Positions 7,276 through 16,708 of a stretch of DNA of 64,000 nt are shown one piece after another; the stretch's first letter is position 1, and each line of letters starts with the position of its first letter. A program made the position numbers and the translations under genes. Below the pieces are notes generated by a model. It ran no database searches, was not told the DNA's origin, and saw only the letters and a program-made list of their open reading frames with translations. Origin of the DNA: Cognatilysobacter bugurensis (GTDB taxonomy: Bacteria > Pseudomonadota > Gammaproteobacteria > Xanthomonadales > Xanthomonadaceae); assembly GCF_014652095.1 (NCBI RefSeq), contig NZ_BMYD01000001.1:721466-785465 (forward strand), read 5' to 3'.

Positions 7276-8658
7276 TTACTTCGAGGCGCCGGCTGCAGGC
7301 GCGGCGCCCTGCAGCATCGCTTCGGGCTTGCGGTCGATAACCGTGCGGTTTTCGCGCGTGAGGTAGGTCTTCGCGACCCGCTGCAGGTCCGCGCTGGTCA
7401 CGCCCTCGATCCAGGTCGGAATCTTGTTAACCACGTTCGCGTCGCCCCAAAGCGTCTCGAGTTTCGCGAGCGTGTCGGCGCGATTGATGAACGACTCGAG
7501 GTTGTTGTACCAGTCCGCCAGCATTCGGGTCTTGACCCGCTCCAACTCGGCGTCGGTCACGCCCTCACGCGCGATCTTCGCGATTTCTTCGTCGAATGCA
7601 GCGAGCACGGCGTCCGCGTCCGTGGTCGGCTTGTACAGCGTGAACACGGTGAACAGCGTCGGGCCGTCGTACTCCCAGGGGCTCGTCAGGCCGTACAAGG
7701 ATTCGACGTTGAGCGCCAGTTCGCGCCCCTTCACCACCCCCTGATAGAAGCGCGAAGCATCGCCGCCCGCCAGCACCTTTCCGAGCACCGCCATCGGCGC
7801 CTGGTCCTTGCTGCCGCGCTCGGGCATCTTCCAAGCCGCTGCGATCGCGGGCACCTGCGCCAGCGCGTCGGACTGCGTGACGCGCTTTTCCTTCGTGTTG
7901 AGCCCTTCCGAGAAGTCGGGGGCCTTCGGGGTCGGGCGCGCCTCGATGCCGCCGAAATATTTCTCGGCGAGCTTGAACGCCTCTGCGGGTGCAATGTCAC
8001 CGGCGATGCCGAGCACGGCATTGTTCGGGCCGTAATAGTCGCGGTGGAACGCGGCCACGTCCTTCAGGCTCGCTCCTTCGAGGTCCTTGAAGCTGCCGTA
8101 GCCGTCGTGGTTGTTCTCCCACTTCTGGAACGCATGCTGGCCGATGTCGATCCACATGAAGCCGCCGTACGGCTGGTTCTTCACGTTGACGCGGATCTCC
8201 TCCTTCACCACGTCCTGCTGGTTCTTGAGCGTCGTCGGGTTGAAGTCGAGCGTCTTCATCCGGTCCGCCTCGAGCCAGAGGATCGGCTCGAGTGCGGTAG
8301 ACGGCGCCACTTCGATGTAGTTCGTGAAGTCCGGGCGCGTGGAGCCGTTGTTGCGGCCGCCGCCGCCGGTGATCACCTGATCGAACACGCCCTCCTTCGC
8401 ATTCGGCGTGCCTTCGAACATCAGGTGCTCGAACAGGTGGGCGAAGCCGGTGCGGTTGCGCGGCTCGAGCCGCATGCCGACGCCGTAGACCACGCTCACG
8501 CCGACGGTGGGCGAACTGCGGTCTTCGGAAACCACGACGGTGAGCCCGTTGTCGAGTTTCTTGACCGCGACCGGCACCTGCCAGCGATCGGTTTGCGCGG
8601 CGTGCGCGGAAAGCGACAGCAGGCCGCCCACGAGGGCAGCCAGAATTTGACGACGCAT
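7276..8658 (-). CDS. M16 family zinc peptidase, catalytic subunit
   Basis: A 460-residue secreted metallopeptidase carrying the inverted zinc motif HLFEH followed by LMFEGTPN, and a downstream glutamate-containing segment of the M16 type. The signal peptide is MRRQILAALVGGLLSLSAHA. I start at the ATG at 8658, preceded by AGAGGAAC; the open frame extends upstream without homology. It is the first gene of a two-gene operon with the non-catalytic partner, ten bases apart. The family degrades peptides and misfolded polypeptides in the periplasm or at the outer membrane; the specific substrate cannot be told from sequence. Confidence 0.94.
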   Translation of the reverse strand: MRRQILAALVGGLLSLSAHAAQTDRWQVPVAVKKLDNGLTVVVSEDRSSPTVGVSVVYGVGMRLEPRNRTGFAHLFEHLMFEGTPNAKEGVFDQVITGGGGRNNGSTRPDFTNYIEVAPSTALEPILWLEADRMKTLDFNPTTLKNQQDVVKEEIRVNVKNQPYGGFMWIDIGQHAFQKWENNHDGYGSFKDLEGASLKDVAAFHRDYYGPNNAVLGIAGDIAPAEAFKLAEKYFGGIEARPTPKAPDFSEGLNTKEKRVTQSDALAQVPAIAAAWKMPERGSKDQAPMAVLGKVLAGGDASRFYQGVVKGRELALNVESLYGLTSPWEYDGPTLFTVFTLYKPTTDADAVLAAFDEEIAKIAREGVTDAELERVKTRMLADWYNNLESFINRADTLAKLETLWGDANVVNKIPTWIEGVTSADLQRVAKTYLTRENRTVIDRKPEAMLQGAAPAAGASK

Positions 8659-9217
8659 CGGAGTTCCTCTTCCGGTTGAGGCCGCCAGCCTAACGGCGGG
8701 AGGACGTCGGCGAGCCCCCCGAAGGTCATGGCTGCGCGCCGCTGGGCCGAAGCGTGTTCTAGCTATCGAGCAGCCCGAGTACCCGGCCCCAGTCGCGGGC
8801 CGTGCATCAGCAGTGCCGTCGCACTCGGAGGCAGCTTCAGTCGCCGCCGGCGTCGCAGCCACCGGTTCGGCACCGGTGCTTGTCGTGTTGGAACCGATGG
8901 ACAGTGGCCAACGCGCGCTGATGCTCCCGTCGTCCGCGCTGTGTCCGCGGGCGACGGTAAGGCGGCTGCCTCCGCGAGGAGCGCCACACGCCTCTCACCG
9001 TCGCGAACGGCGCTGTGGATCCCATCCGTTCGATCGACAGCACGTGCTCCTCGTGTGCCGCGCCTTTACGTGGGATACCTCAGGAGCGTCGCGTTACACG
9101 TCCAGCTGCTTGCGACATCGGCAAGGGACCACCGGGCACGGCCGGCAACCGGTTGCCGCGCCCGCCTCAGTGCTGCGGCTGTACCACCCGAAGCGCAGCG
9201 TCCGGGCTGCATATGAC
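8659..9217. other. Gene-free stretch between M16 operon and TraB/GumN gene
   Basis: No frame shows convincing coding character, and no terminator with a T-run or recognised repeat was seen. It must contain the promoter of the M16 operon on the minus strand, but no clear -35/-10 pair stands out. Confidence 0.5.
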
Positions 9218-10201
9218 TCAGGGGGCCGCAGCGGCTCCGGGCCCAGGAGCAGCACCGCCCTGCAGCGCGTACAGGGAGCCCTTACGATTCCCGCCCAATT
9301 GTTGGGCCACGTAGCCGCGGGACGCGAGCAGTGCGAGCACTCCGTCGTCGCCCAGCAGGTGCATCGAGCCGACCACCACGAGCGTGTCGCTGCCCGCCGG
9401 TCGCTGCAGAAGCTCGACGAGCTTCGGGAGCCACCCGTTATTGCGATCGGTGTTGACGAGTCGGTAGCTCACCGGGGACGACTGCTTCATCCCCTGTCTC
9501 GTGAGGCGGTCGAGCGTTTCGACGTCGCCCGCGGTCCATGCGCTCCGCAGCGCATCGAACGCGCTAGCGACCGCATCCGGAGCCGCGAGCAGGGCCTTCA
9601 GCGTTGCCAGTTGTTCGCTCACCGGGGCCGCCGCGGAGGTCCGCATCTGGTCCTCGAACGTTTCCAGTCCGCTCACCGGCTTGCCCGCCTCGCGAGCGCG
9701 ACGCATCAGGTGTTTGTCGACGCCGAATTCGTGCCGATACCCAGCGCCGTGTGAGATCCCCGCCACGAGCTGCCCGTTGACGAGCCACGGCGCGAACTCC
9801 TCGTACTGCCCGAGCCTGAGTCCACGCTTGGCGAGCGCCGCTTCGAGCGCCGACGCGCGGGCGGGGTCGAGGCGCTCGGAAAGGCGAACGCCGTCGGCGG
9901 CCCGAGCGAGGCGTCGCACGGTCGCCGGGTTGTCGGGGCGCTCGAGTTCGGAAGGCGCCACCTCGAAGACCACGGATTCAGCGTCCCAGAACGCTTCGTC
10001 CACTTCGCGGGGGAGCGGATAGTCCTGCTCGCGGAGCAAGTGGAAGGACCCCAGCACGTAAACCGTCGCGCCACCGTTGCTCAACCGCCACAGCAGGGGC
10101 TTGCGATCACGTGCAGCATCTGGAGACACCGATCCAGACGCGTGGGCGGTGCCCAGTGCGACAAGCAATGCGAATGTGCTGAAGAAGCGGGCGAGCGGCA
10201 T
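9218..10201 (-). CDS. TraB/GumN family protein
   Basis: A 327-residue secreted protein with signal peptide ending THASG. The TraB/GumN fold is indicated by the paired motifs VYVLGSFHLLREQDYPLP near the N-terminus and VVVGSMHLLGDDGVLALL near the C-terminus. The conserved Glu of VVFEVAPSEL and the GLETFEDQM motif are also present. Family members resemble EreA/ChaN-like and Tiki hydrolases and are thought to be metal-dependent proteases, although the bacterial function is unproven. The protein ends in an Ala/Pro/Gly-rich tail. It is monocistronic, with gene-free DNA on both sides. Confidence 0.9.
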   Translation of the reverse strand: MPLARFFSTFALLVALGTAHASGSVSPDAARDRKPLLWRLSNGGATVYVLGSFHLLREQDYPLPREVDEAFWDAESVVFEVAPSELERPDNPATVRRLARAADGVRLSERLDPARASALEAALAKRGLRLGQYEEFAPWLVNGQLVAGISHGAGYRHEFGVDKHLMRRAREAGKPVSGLETFEDQMRTSAAAPVSEQLATLKALLAAPDAVASAFDALRSAWTAGDVETLDRLTRQGMKQSSPVSYRLVNTDRNNGWLPKLVELLQRPAGSDTLVVVGSMHLLGDDGVLALLASRGYVAQQLGGNRKGSLYALQGGAAPGPGAAAAP

Positions 10202-11013
10202 GGCGCTGAAGCGGAGGCGGTCGATACCCCGCTATCGGCGCGAACGCGGGCGACTTGAACGCGCCTGCGTTGCTCGATGTGTCGCGTTTCTACCGGGCAC
10301 CGCGCCCACACCCGTTGCGCCGTCACGCGCATGCGGAGGGCGGTGGCTCCCGTCGTTGACCGAAGCCCGGGCCGCGTTTTTCCTGATGCGCCGTAGCCGC
10401 TGCCCGCAAAGAGCGTGCGTTGTGGTCGCCGATCTGCTTTCCCGGCCCTGGAACGCACACGACTGACGACTTGTCGGGCACCCGCGCTTCGCTTGCGCCC
10501 CCGCGGCAGGGACGACGATTGCGCACCCGTGTCCATGCTCGTCGAGGCATGCATGGAGCCTTTGCGACCGGAAGGCACACTAAGCCTGACGTTGCTATAC
10601 CGAGGGCGCCCGGCCCCTTCCTGCGCTCTGTAGTGCTGCGGGAATCAAGCACTGGTGATGGCTTCCAAGGACCTGGTTCTTTTCATTAGACGCGGAACAA
10701 GTGTCTATAAGCACCTTGAGCCTCACAGGCCGCGCTAGCTGGCCTCAGGCCGCTCGCACGTCGACCTCTTGGGAACTGACGGCGATCCGCTAGTCCGGCG
10801 CCGGTTTTGCGTGGGGCAGTCGAGCTGGCCCGGGCTCCGCCGCCCAGGCAAAGCATTGCAGATCCCAAAGGAGCCCAGCGCCGCGCGCTCATATCGTCCC
10901 TTAGGCGCACAAAAAAGGGACGGCGCGTCTGCACGCCGTCCCCTTCTCGACACCCGAGCTGTACTCGCGACCGTTACCTAGCGTCGCGGTCGTGCCGACT
11001 CGGGACAGGCCCG
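10202..11013. other. Gene-free stretch ending in a terminator
   Basis: About 800 bases with no supportable gene; candidate frames are Arg-rich shadows. The only clear feature is the terminator at 10911-10942 belonging to the FG-GAP gene on the minus strand. Confidence 0.55.
10911..10942 (-). terminator. Rho-independent terminator of the FG-GAP protein gene
   Basis: GGGACGGCG at 10917-10925 pairs perfectly with CGCCGTCCC at 10934-10942. On the minus strand the stem is followed by TTTTTT (10916-10911). It lies about 70 bp past the stop codon of the gene ending at 11014. Confidence 0.88.
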
Positions 11014-13164
11014 TCACTCACGCAACAGAGCCCAGCCCGCGGGATAACGCGGCATGTTCGCACCACTGAACGACGCGCCGTTCGATGTCCACAGCTGCAT
11101 TGCAGTCCCATCGGTCCAGACTACGTCAGTGAGGCCGTCGCCGGTCTGGTCACCCACATGCGCGACGCGCCAAGCGCTGCCCACACTGTACCCCGTGCCC
11201 GCCATGCGTAGCGGTCCCGCCATCGACCACACGACGAAATGCCCGCCATCGGCGTGGCGCCACAACAGGTCCGCGTATCCGTCACCGCTGACGTCGCCGG
11301 CCCCGGCTAGCACCCAACCAACTGGATACCCACCCATCTCAGAACGTGTGAACGACAGGCCCGCCGATCCGCTCCAGAGCTCCAGTACGCGGTCGCTTGC
11401 CACGACCAAATCGAGGCGGCGCTCACCGGTTAGGTCGCCCGCCCCGATAACTCGCCAGGACGACGGGAGGCCATAAGCACTAGAGCTGACGATCCGCTCG
11501 CCATTCATTCCCCACAACGCGAGCACTGTGTTCGCGTTGTCACGCCAGACCATGTCGTCACGGCCATCGCCGTCGACATCGCCGGTAGCGACCACGCGGT
11601 AACCGGACGGGAAAGGGCCCATGCTCGCGCCAACGTAACCGCTGCTACTCGTCTTCCACATCTGCATGGACGCGCCGTCGCTCCACACGATGTCGAGTCG
11701 TCGGTCACCGTTGAAATCGCCCTTCGCCACGACATTCCAGGCCGCGCCCACTGAATATCCCGCGCTTCCGACGACGTTAGCCCCAACCATGTTCCACAGC
11801 GCGAAGTTTTGCTTGGCGTCATCGCGCCACAGCAAGTCACTCTTGCCGTCGCCGTCGACGTCGTCGCGTGGCTTAGGAAGCCCGCAGTTTTTGCCGTAGA
11901 GAAGGACCACGCCTTGGTTGCTATTGGCATACGCGACGTCGCTGCAGCCGTCCCCGTTAACATCGCCTGCGCCCAACCCCTGCGGATTCGGATGGCTTGA
12001 GACCGGCGCGGCGAAGAGACGCTCAGGCTGCAGGCCATTGGGGCCCTGCATATAAAAACCGACGTTGGACCAGCCGCCGTGCAAAACGACTAGATCGTCA
12101 CGGCCGTCGCGATTCAAATCGGTAGAGATTGATGCCGACGGAATGTCGTAGCTCTGCAACGACGCTCCCTGGTGAAGTTCGCCGGCCCCGGATTGATAAT
12201 AGGTCCAAATTTGTGCGGGGCTATTCTTTGGCTCTGGAAGGGCCACGTCGTTCAAGCCGTCGTGGTTGAGGTCTCCAATTGCCACTGCGTAGGGGGACCA
12301 GCCAGTGGAAGAAGTGGTGTACGTCCGCGCCAGACCCAGTCCCCCCTTCCGGTCATGGGGGTATACCCAAAAATTCCGGGACCCTTGGCCGGAGCTGATC
12401 AATACGTCAGGAAAACCATCGCCCGTAACGTCGCCGACCTTCAGATCGTTGTAGCCGACCGCGTTGGTTGGAAACGACTGCGACCTTGCGATCCCACCCG
12501 CGCCGTTACCGAAGAATAAGTACGCGCCGGAACTCCAGCTCTGACCGATGACGTCCATGTTCCCGTCGAGGTCAATGTCGAGCACGCCGACGACGTCTGA
12601 TGCCTGCGGCGCCGAGTAGACGGCCGTAGTAAACCCGCCCGCCGAGTTAACAGTTAGAACGCTAATGCCCGTCGAGTGCCCGACGACGATGTCGCGCACA
12701 CCGTCGCGGTTCATGTCTCCCAGCGTGATACCGACCCGGTACGCGGTGCTGTTACCGAATGGATACTTCCCATTGATCAGCAAGCTGCCGTCGGGCTGCT
12801 GCTCGAGTACGAACACCCGACTGGTGTTTTCGTTGGCGCTCCAGGAATAGCTCGTCACCGCGACCACATCGTCCCGACCGTCGCCGGTGACGTCGCCAAC
12901 AGCCACAGCGTTGACCTCGGCCCCCAATGCATGCGACTGCGCGGGCGAGAATGTGAACGCATTCGTGGTACTCGCCGATGCAGGTTCGGTCGTCGCGAAC
13001 CCGGCCCGCAGCGCGGACGACGCCCTGGCGCGAAACACGCCGTCTTCTACGTTCGCTGTCAACTCGGAGGGTCCCGCGTTGTCAGTCGTCGATCCATACA
13101 AGTGCGCAGATGCCACTGCGGCACACCCGATGCCGATCAAAGCCGTCCATGTTTTTCGCATCAT
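11014..13164 (-). CDS. Secreted FG-GAP/VCBS repeat protein
   Basis: A 716-residue secreted protein with a signal peptide (MRKTWTALIGIGCAAVASA) and about 13 calcium-binding FG-GAP type repeats. Repeats visible include DVTGDGRDDVVAV, DMNRDGVRDIVVG, DLNHDGLNDVALP, DVNGDGCSDVAY, DVDGDGKSDLLW, DVSGDGYADLLW and DQTGDGLTDVVW. The Asp-rich loops bind calcium and build beta-propeller blades. The first seven repeats and the last six differ in style: the later ones alternate with VCBS-like L-W-x-M segments, suggesting two fused propellers. I start at the ATGATG at 13164, where the signal peptide begins, although the frame is open to 13623. Role is probably adhesion or matrix, by family analogy. A strong terminator follows. 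Confidence 0.88.
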   Translation of the reverse strand: MMRKTWTALIGIGCAAVASAHLYGSTTDNAGPSELTANVEDGVFRARASSALRAGFATTEPASASTTNAFTFSPAQSHALGAEVNAVAVGDVTGDGRDDVVAVTSYSWSANENTSRVFVLEQQPDGSLLINGKYPFGNSTAYRVGITLGDMNRDGVRDIVVGHSTGISVLTVNSAGGFTTAVYSAPQASDVVGVLDIDLDGNMDVIGQSWSSGAYLFFGNGAGGIARSQSFPTNAVGYNDLKVGDVTGDGFPDVLISSGQGSRNFWVYPHDRKGGLGLARTYTTSSTGWSPYAVAIGDLNHDGLNDVALPEPKNSPAQIWTYYQSGAGELHQGASLQSYDIPSASISTDLNRDGRDDLVVLHGGWSNVGFYMQGPNGLQPERLFAAPVSSHPNPQGLGAGDVNGDGCSDVAYANSNQGVVLLYGKNCGLPKPRDDVDGDGKSDLLWRDDAKQNFALWNMVGANVVGSAGYSVGAAWNVVAKGDFNGDRRLDIVWSDGASMQMWKTSSSGYVGASMGPFPSGYRVVATGDVDGDGRDDMVWRDNANTVLALWGMNGERIVSSSAYGLPSSWRVIGAGDLTGERRLDLVVASDRVLELWSGSAGLSFTRSEMGGYPVGWVLAGAGDVSGDGYADLLWRHADGGHFVVWSMAGPLRMAGTGYSVGSAWRVAHVGDQTGDGLTDVVWTDGTAMQLWTSNGASFSGANMPRYPAGWALLRE

Positions 13165-14337
13165 TTTCTGATCTCTACGGATTGAAACGTTTGTTGAAAG
13201 TGGGTTGTGCGCCGGCCGACACGCAGCGCGGGACCCGTGCGAGCGCAACGCATGCCGCACGTCCGCGCCAGAACTCGAGCGCTGGCCTACGGATGTGTGG
13301 GCGCGGCCTGTGAAGGTCCCGGCTTCGCTGCCTCGGCGGCTGCGATGACTGAGGACTAAGGCACGGCCGCCTGGGCTCAAAACAAGTTGGTCTTCGCGTC
13401 GCAGCAGTGCCGACGAACCTGGGCGTCGCGGTGACTCGCCATGACCGACGTGGCCGTCCGTGTCGCGCAAGACGCCGTTCGCGTCGCGCAAGGCGAGTTC
13501 CACCTTTTGTACCGGTAGTAGTCGTACTACGGGTGCCACCGGCGCAGTCCAACCGCTGAGCGACACGGCCGAGAACGCTCCTCGCCCGCCACCTGCAGTG
13601 CGACACGCACGGAACTGTGCCAATCCCGTCCCGTCGGGCGGCCGCGCCGGAAATCATTAATTTCCCCTGTGTCTCCGACAGCCGGCACGGCTCGGGAGCG
13701 TCATGCTCAACCATTAGGACGGGGGACACAAGAGAAACATTCTTGCGTCACCGTTCGGGGACGCGCCGTCGCTCAGTCCTAGGGGTCCGAAGGGCACCTA
13801 AGCTGGATGCGACCGGGGCGGAGCCGGTGCGGGTCGACTGATCCCGTCGCCTAGCCCCTCTGATCCGAACCGAGCACCCCGAGCGAGGCCTGAGACTCGT
13901 CGCGTGCTGGCGAACACGCGCGAACCGAAGCAGGGGCTGCGCGCGCCGATCGAGGTTGCAGAGTGCGCCTCCGACCATCACGAAACTGCCTCGTCGGGTT
14001 GGGCTCACCTTCCTCTGTAGCGCAGGCTCCGGGGCGTAGCATCTGAGGCAAAGGAACCCCGTATGACCTGGGGGCATCGCGCCGCGTGCAGGAAACTGTG
14101 CGCGTCCCGCCGCGCGCCGCGCGCGCCAGTCGAGAAACCATTGAGTCACGCCGGCACTCGGTGTGGCCGCACCTGCGCGGACGTTCCCCCCCGCGGCGGC
14201 GCCTACAGACGCGCAAACGGGAGGGGTAAGCGCAGTCGTCCGAGACGAGAAAAACCCCTAGGCCGTGGCTCCTGTGCGAGTCGATGACAGCGCTTACCAT
14301 GGCCGAACGCCAGGGGGGCGTTCTACAGGGGAAATGG
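13165..14337. other. Long stretch without a supportable gene
   Basis: About 1.2 kb between the divergent FG-GAP gene and the DUF2167 operon. The frames here are Arg-rich and none was recognised. The minus-strand ATG at 13660 has a fair ribosome binding site (AGGGG, seven bases away), but the 161-residue product looks like non-coding GC-rich sequence. A palindrome sits at 13511-13530. Confidence 0.5.
13511..13530. promoter_or_regulatory. Operator-like palindrome upstream of FG-GAP gene
   Basis: ACCGGTAGTA and TACTACGGGT flank the centre GTCG, giving ten-base arms with one mismatch (counted with the three bases past 13530). It lies about 350 bp upstream of the FG-GAP start. The shape fits a LuxR/NarL-type or similar dimeric regulator site, but no regulator is identified. 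Confidence 0.35.
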
Positions 14338-15189
14338 ATGAAGCTTTTTGCAACGGCGCTGCTCGCCGGCGTTTTTTCGTTCGCAGCCAGCGACACGGCG
14401 GCACAGGCACAGACGATCGACGACCTCGCGTGGCAGCACGGGCCCGCCGTGGGCACGCTCGGCGCCCAGGCGACCGTCAAAGTGCCCGAGGGCTATGTGT
14501 TCCTCGCACCCGACGGCGCCCGCGAGCTCAATCGCCTCACGCAGAACCCGGACCCGGGTGTCGACGAATACGTCCTCGCAAAAGACGACCTGTCGTGGGT
14601 CGCCTACTTCTCGTATGAAGACGTCGGCTACGTAAAGGATGACGAAAAGCTCGACAGCGCCGACCTGCTCGCGACGACGACCGAAGGCACCGAGGCGTCC
14701 AATGAAGAACGGCGCGCAAACGGCTGGCCAGCGTTGCACGTCAAGGGCTGGGCGTTCGAGCCGCAGTACGACAAGACGATCAATTCGCTCGAATGGGCTT
14801 TCCGGCTGCGCGGCGAAGGCTCCAACAGCGACACGATCAACTACAACACCCGGCTGCTCGGTCGCAGCGGCGTCATGAACGTGCTGCTCGTGACGGGCGA
14901 CGAAGAGCTTCAGGCATCCGTCGCCGACTTCAAGCGCACCCTGCCCGGCTACGCGTTCAACGCGGGACAGACGTACGCCGAATTCCGCGAGGGCGATCGC
15001 ATTGCCGAGTACGGGCTTGCCGCGCTGGTGACCGGTGGCGCAGCCGCGGTGGCTTCGAAGAAGGGCTTCTTTGCGATGCTCGGCGTTTTCTTCCTCAAAT
15101 TCTGGAAGCTCGCGCTCGCCGGGATGGTGGCGGTCGGCATGGGTGCGCGTTCGTTGTTCGGCAAGAAGAAGACCGACGGCGCCGCGTGA
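14338..15189 (+). CDS. DUF2167 family membrane protein
   Basis: A 283-residue protein of the DUF2167 family. It has an N-terminal signal peptide (MKLFATALLAGVFSFAASDTAAQA), a large periplasmic domain and one or two C-terminal membrane helices (roughly residues 230-270), ending in a basic GKKK tail. Family features seen are GYVFLAPDGA, W-V-A-Y-F-S-Y-E-D-V-G-Y-V-K-D-D and a W-P-A-L-H-V-K-G-W motif. Function is unknown. The start at 14338 is preceded by AGGGGAAATGG; an in-frame ATG at 14284 adds 18 polar residues before the signal peptide and is less likely. The gene overlaps the next by four bases, and three genes appear translationally coupled. Confidence 0.88.
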   Translation: MKLFATALLAGVFSFAASDTAAQAQTIDDLAWQHGPAVGTLGAQATVKVPEGYVFLAPDGARELNRLTQNPDPGVDEYVLAKDDLSWVAYFSYEDVGYVKDDEKLDSADLLATTTEGTEASNEERRANGWPALHVKGWAFEPQYDKTINSLEWAFRLRGEGSNSDTINYNTRLLGRSGVMNVLLVTGDEELQASVADFKRTLPGYAFNAGQTYAEFREGDRIAEYGLAALVTGGAAAVASKKGFFAMLGVFFLKFWKLALAGMVAVGMGARSLFGKKKTDGAA

Positions 15190-15869
15190 CCTTCGACGCC
15201 GCCGACGCAGCACTCGTGATCGGCGCACTCGCGCTGTATCTCTACGACAGCGCGATGCTTCTGTACGCCGACGAGATCGTGCTCACGCGGGGTCGCCGCG
15301 GGTGGTGCGTGTCGTCGGGCTCGGGCTACACGCTCGATCGGCGATTCCCGGTGCTGGGTCAGCCTTGGGCGCCGTGGCGACCACAGTTTCGGGAGCGCTG
15401 GGATCGCACGGCGGTTGCTGAGGCACCGCGTGACGATGCAGCGTTCTACAGCGCGCTGCGCCCACTCCAGTGGGCCAGCGCCCTGCAGTTCGTCTGGCTG
15501 TTTGCAGCGCTGCCCGCTGTGCTGTTTCTGCGCGCGCCGATCGAGACGCTGCTGGTGCTTGCTATCGCGGTCTATGCGACATCGGGCGCGGCCGTGGCAT
15601 TCGCGGTCGGCCAGCGGGATCGGCTCGGACTGACAAAGCGCGCGTTGCTGACGTTCGCAACGGACGTGCTGGCGTGCCCGCCCTTCGCGATCAACGCTGC
15701 GCGCAAGGCGTGCCTCGCACGGGGTTTGCAGACCGAGGTCCAGGCGTTTCTTGCCTCACACCTGAGGCCTGAGGAGCGCGTGCAAGTCGCAAGGGTTATA
15801 AGGACGCGACTCCACGGCGGCGGCGAAGCCGCTGCCGCCTCCCAGTCCGAGCCGGGACCCCAGCCATGA
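15186..15869 (+). CDS. Hypothetical membrane protein, coupled to DUF2167 gene
   Basis: A 227-residue protein that begins at a GTG overlapping the DUF2167 stop (GTGA) and whose own stop overlaps the next ATG (ATGA). The start is chosen from this coupling; the open frame extends far upstream antiparallel to nothing but the DUF2167 gene in another register. Hydrophobic segments lie at about residues 8-27, 95-115 and 118-140, plus a weaker one near 155-170. The cytoplasmic or periplasmic parts hold no motif I recognise. The order DUF2167, this gene, J-domain-like gene suggests a membrane complex of unknown role. Confidence 0.75.
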   Translation: MTFDAADAALVIGALALYLYDSAMLLYADEIVLTRGRRGWCVSSGSGYTLDRRFPVLGQPWAPWRPQFRERWDRTAVAEAPRDDAAFYSALRPLQWASALQFVWLFAALPAVLFLRAPIETLLVLAIAVYATSGAAVAFAVGQRDRLGLTKRALLTFATDVLACPPFAINAARKACLARGLQTEVQAFLASHLRPEERVQVARVIRTRLHGGGEAAAASQSEPGPQP

Positions 15870-16267
15870 CATTCACCGAAGGCGCCGTGATCGTCAGCGG
15901 GCTGGTCATCGGCTACTGGTTCATTTCCGTCTTCGTTCCGAATGCGAAGCGTGAGCGGACTGACGCCGACCGCCATGCTGCGCAGCAGCGCGACAGCGCG
16001 CCGCCGGTGCTGGCGCCGCCGGCGGAGCCACCGCCCGTCCCGGCACCGATCGATCCGCCGCCACTGCCCACGCGTGCGTGGCACGAGGTGCTCGGCGTAG
16101 CGCCCGACGCCGGGCGCACGGATATCCGCGAGGCCTACGAGGCGGCGCTGCTCCGGCACAGCCCTGAAGACGTGGCATCGCTGACGGCCGAAAAACGTGC
16201 CCTCGCCCGCTTCCGGACCCGCGAACTGCACGAAGCCTACGAAGTAGCGCTGCGCGCGCGAGGCTAA
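15866..16267 (+). CDS. J-domain-like membrane-anchored protein with degenerate HPD motif
   Basis: A 133-residue protein: one N-terminal membrane helix (about residues 7-25), a Pro-rich linker (residues 45-68) and a C-terminal J-like domain starting AWHEVLGVAPDAG. DnaJ J-domains need the tripeptide His-Pro-Asp to stimulate Hsp70. The aligned loop here reads RHSPEDV, so the motif is His-Ser-Pro and probably cannot drive DnaK. The rest of helix II (IREAYEAALLRH) and helix III are J-like. It overlaps the previous gene by four bases and is the last of the three-gene operon. Confidence 0.72.
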   Translation: MTFTEGAVIVSGLVIGYWFISVFVPNAKRERTDADRHAAQQRDSAPPVLAPPAEPPPVPAPIDPPPLPTRAWHEVLGVAPDAGRTDIREAYEAALLRHSPEDVASLTAEKRALARFRTRELHEAYEVALRARG

Positions 16268-16708
16268 CATCACGTTCGCTGTCACTCCTCAGGTAAAAGG
16301 CACGCGGCACGGGTGCCGGCCGATGTCTGCCACTGGCCGGCCGCCACGGGACCGCCCGGCGGTGCGCTTGCGAGTACCGCCAGCGGCTGCAATGTTTAAA
16401 AACAGGCAGTTATGGCGGCCTCGCGGTGTGCGCGCGAACTGCCGAGGATTTCGCCGCTAGCGCTCAACGACAGTCGCGCACCACTCGCCGGCCGGAACGC
16501 TCAGAGCGCCCGGGTTGCACGATCACCTCGCGAGCGTCGATCGCCGCGCCTAGGAGCTCGCGGTCCGCGATGCGCAGTCGGCCGAGCACGTCAGCAGCCC
16601 AGCGCCCGCGCCACACCAACGCCGCGCGACGGTGTGGAGCACGGACGCGCCCGGGCCGCGTGGCGGCCCAGGCACGAGGAACAGAAAGGCTCGCGGACGG
16701 TGGCTGGT
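16268..16708. other. Gene-free stretch, possible DUF421 remnant
   Basis: No intact gene. On the minus strand, about 16475-16650 encodes a stretch resembling part of a DUF421/YetF protein (LVWRGRWAADVLGRLRIADR and ELLGAAIDAREV), without the rest of that family. This may be a gene fragment or chance. Confidence 0.3.

Noticed and set aside
13165-13623. N-terminal extension of the FG-GAP frame, with a vague LytTR-like look (VRLLPVQKVELALRDANG)
   Set aside because: The signal peptide begins at 13164, and the similarity is too weak to call a gene or remnant.
13175-13660. 161-codon minus-strand frame with AGGGG before its ATG
   Set aside because: The product is Arg/Thr/Pro-rich with no domain; a good Shine-Dalgarno match alone is not enough.
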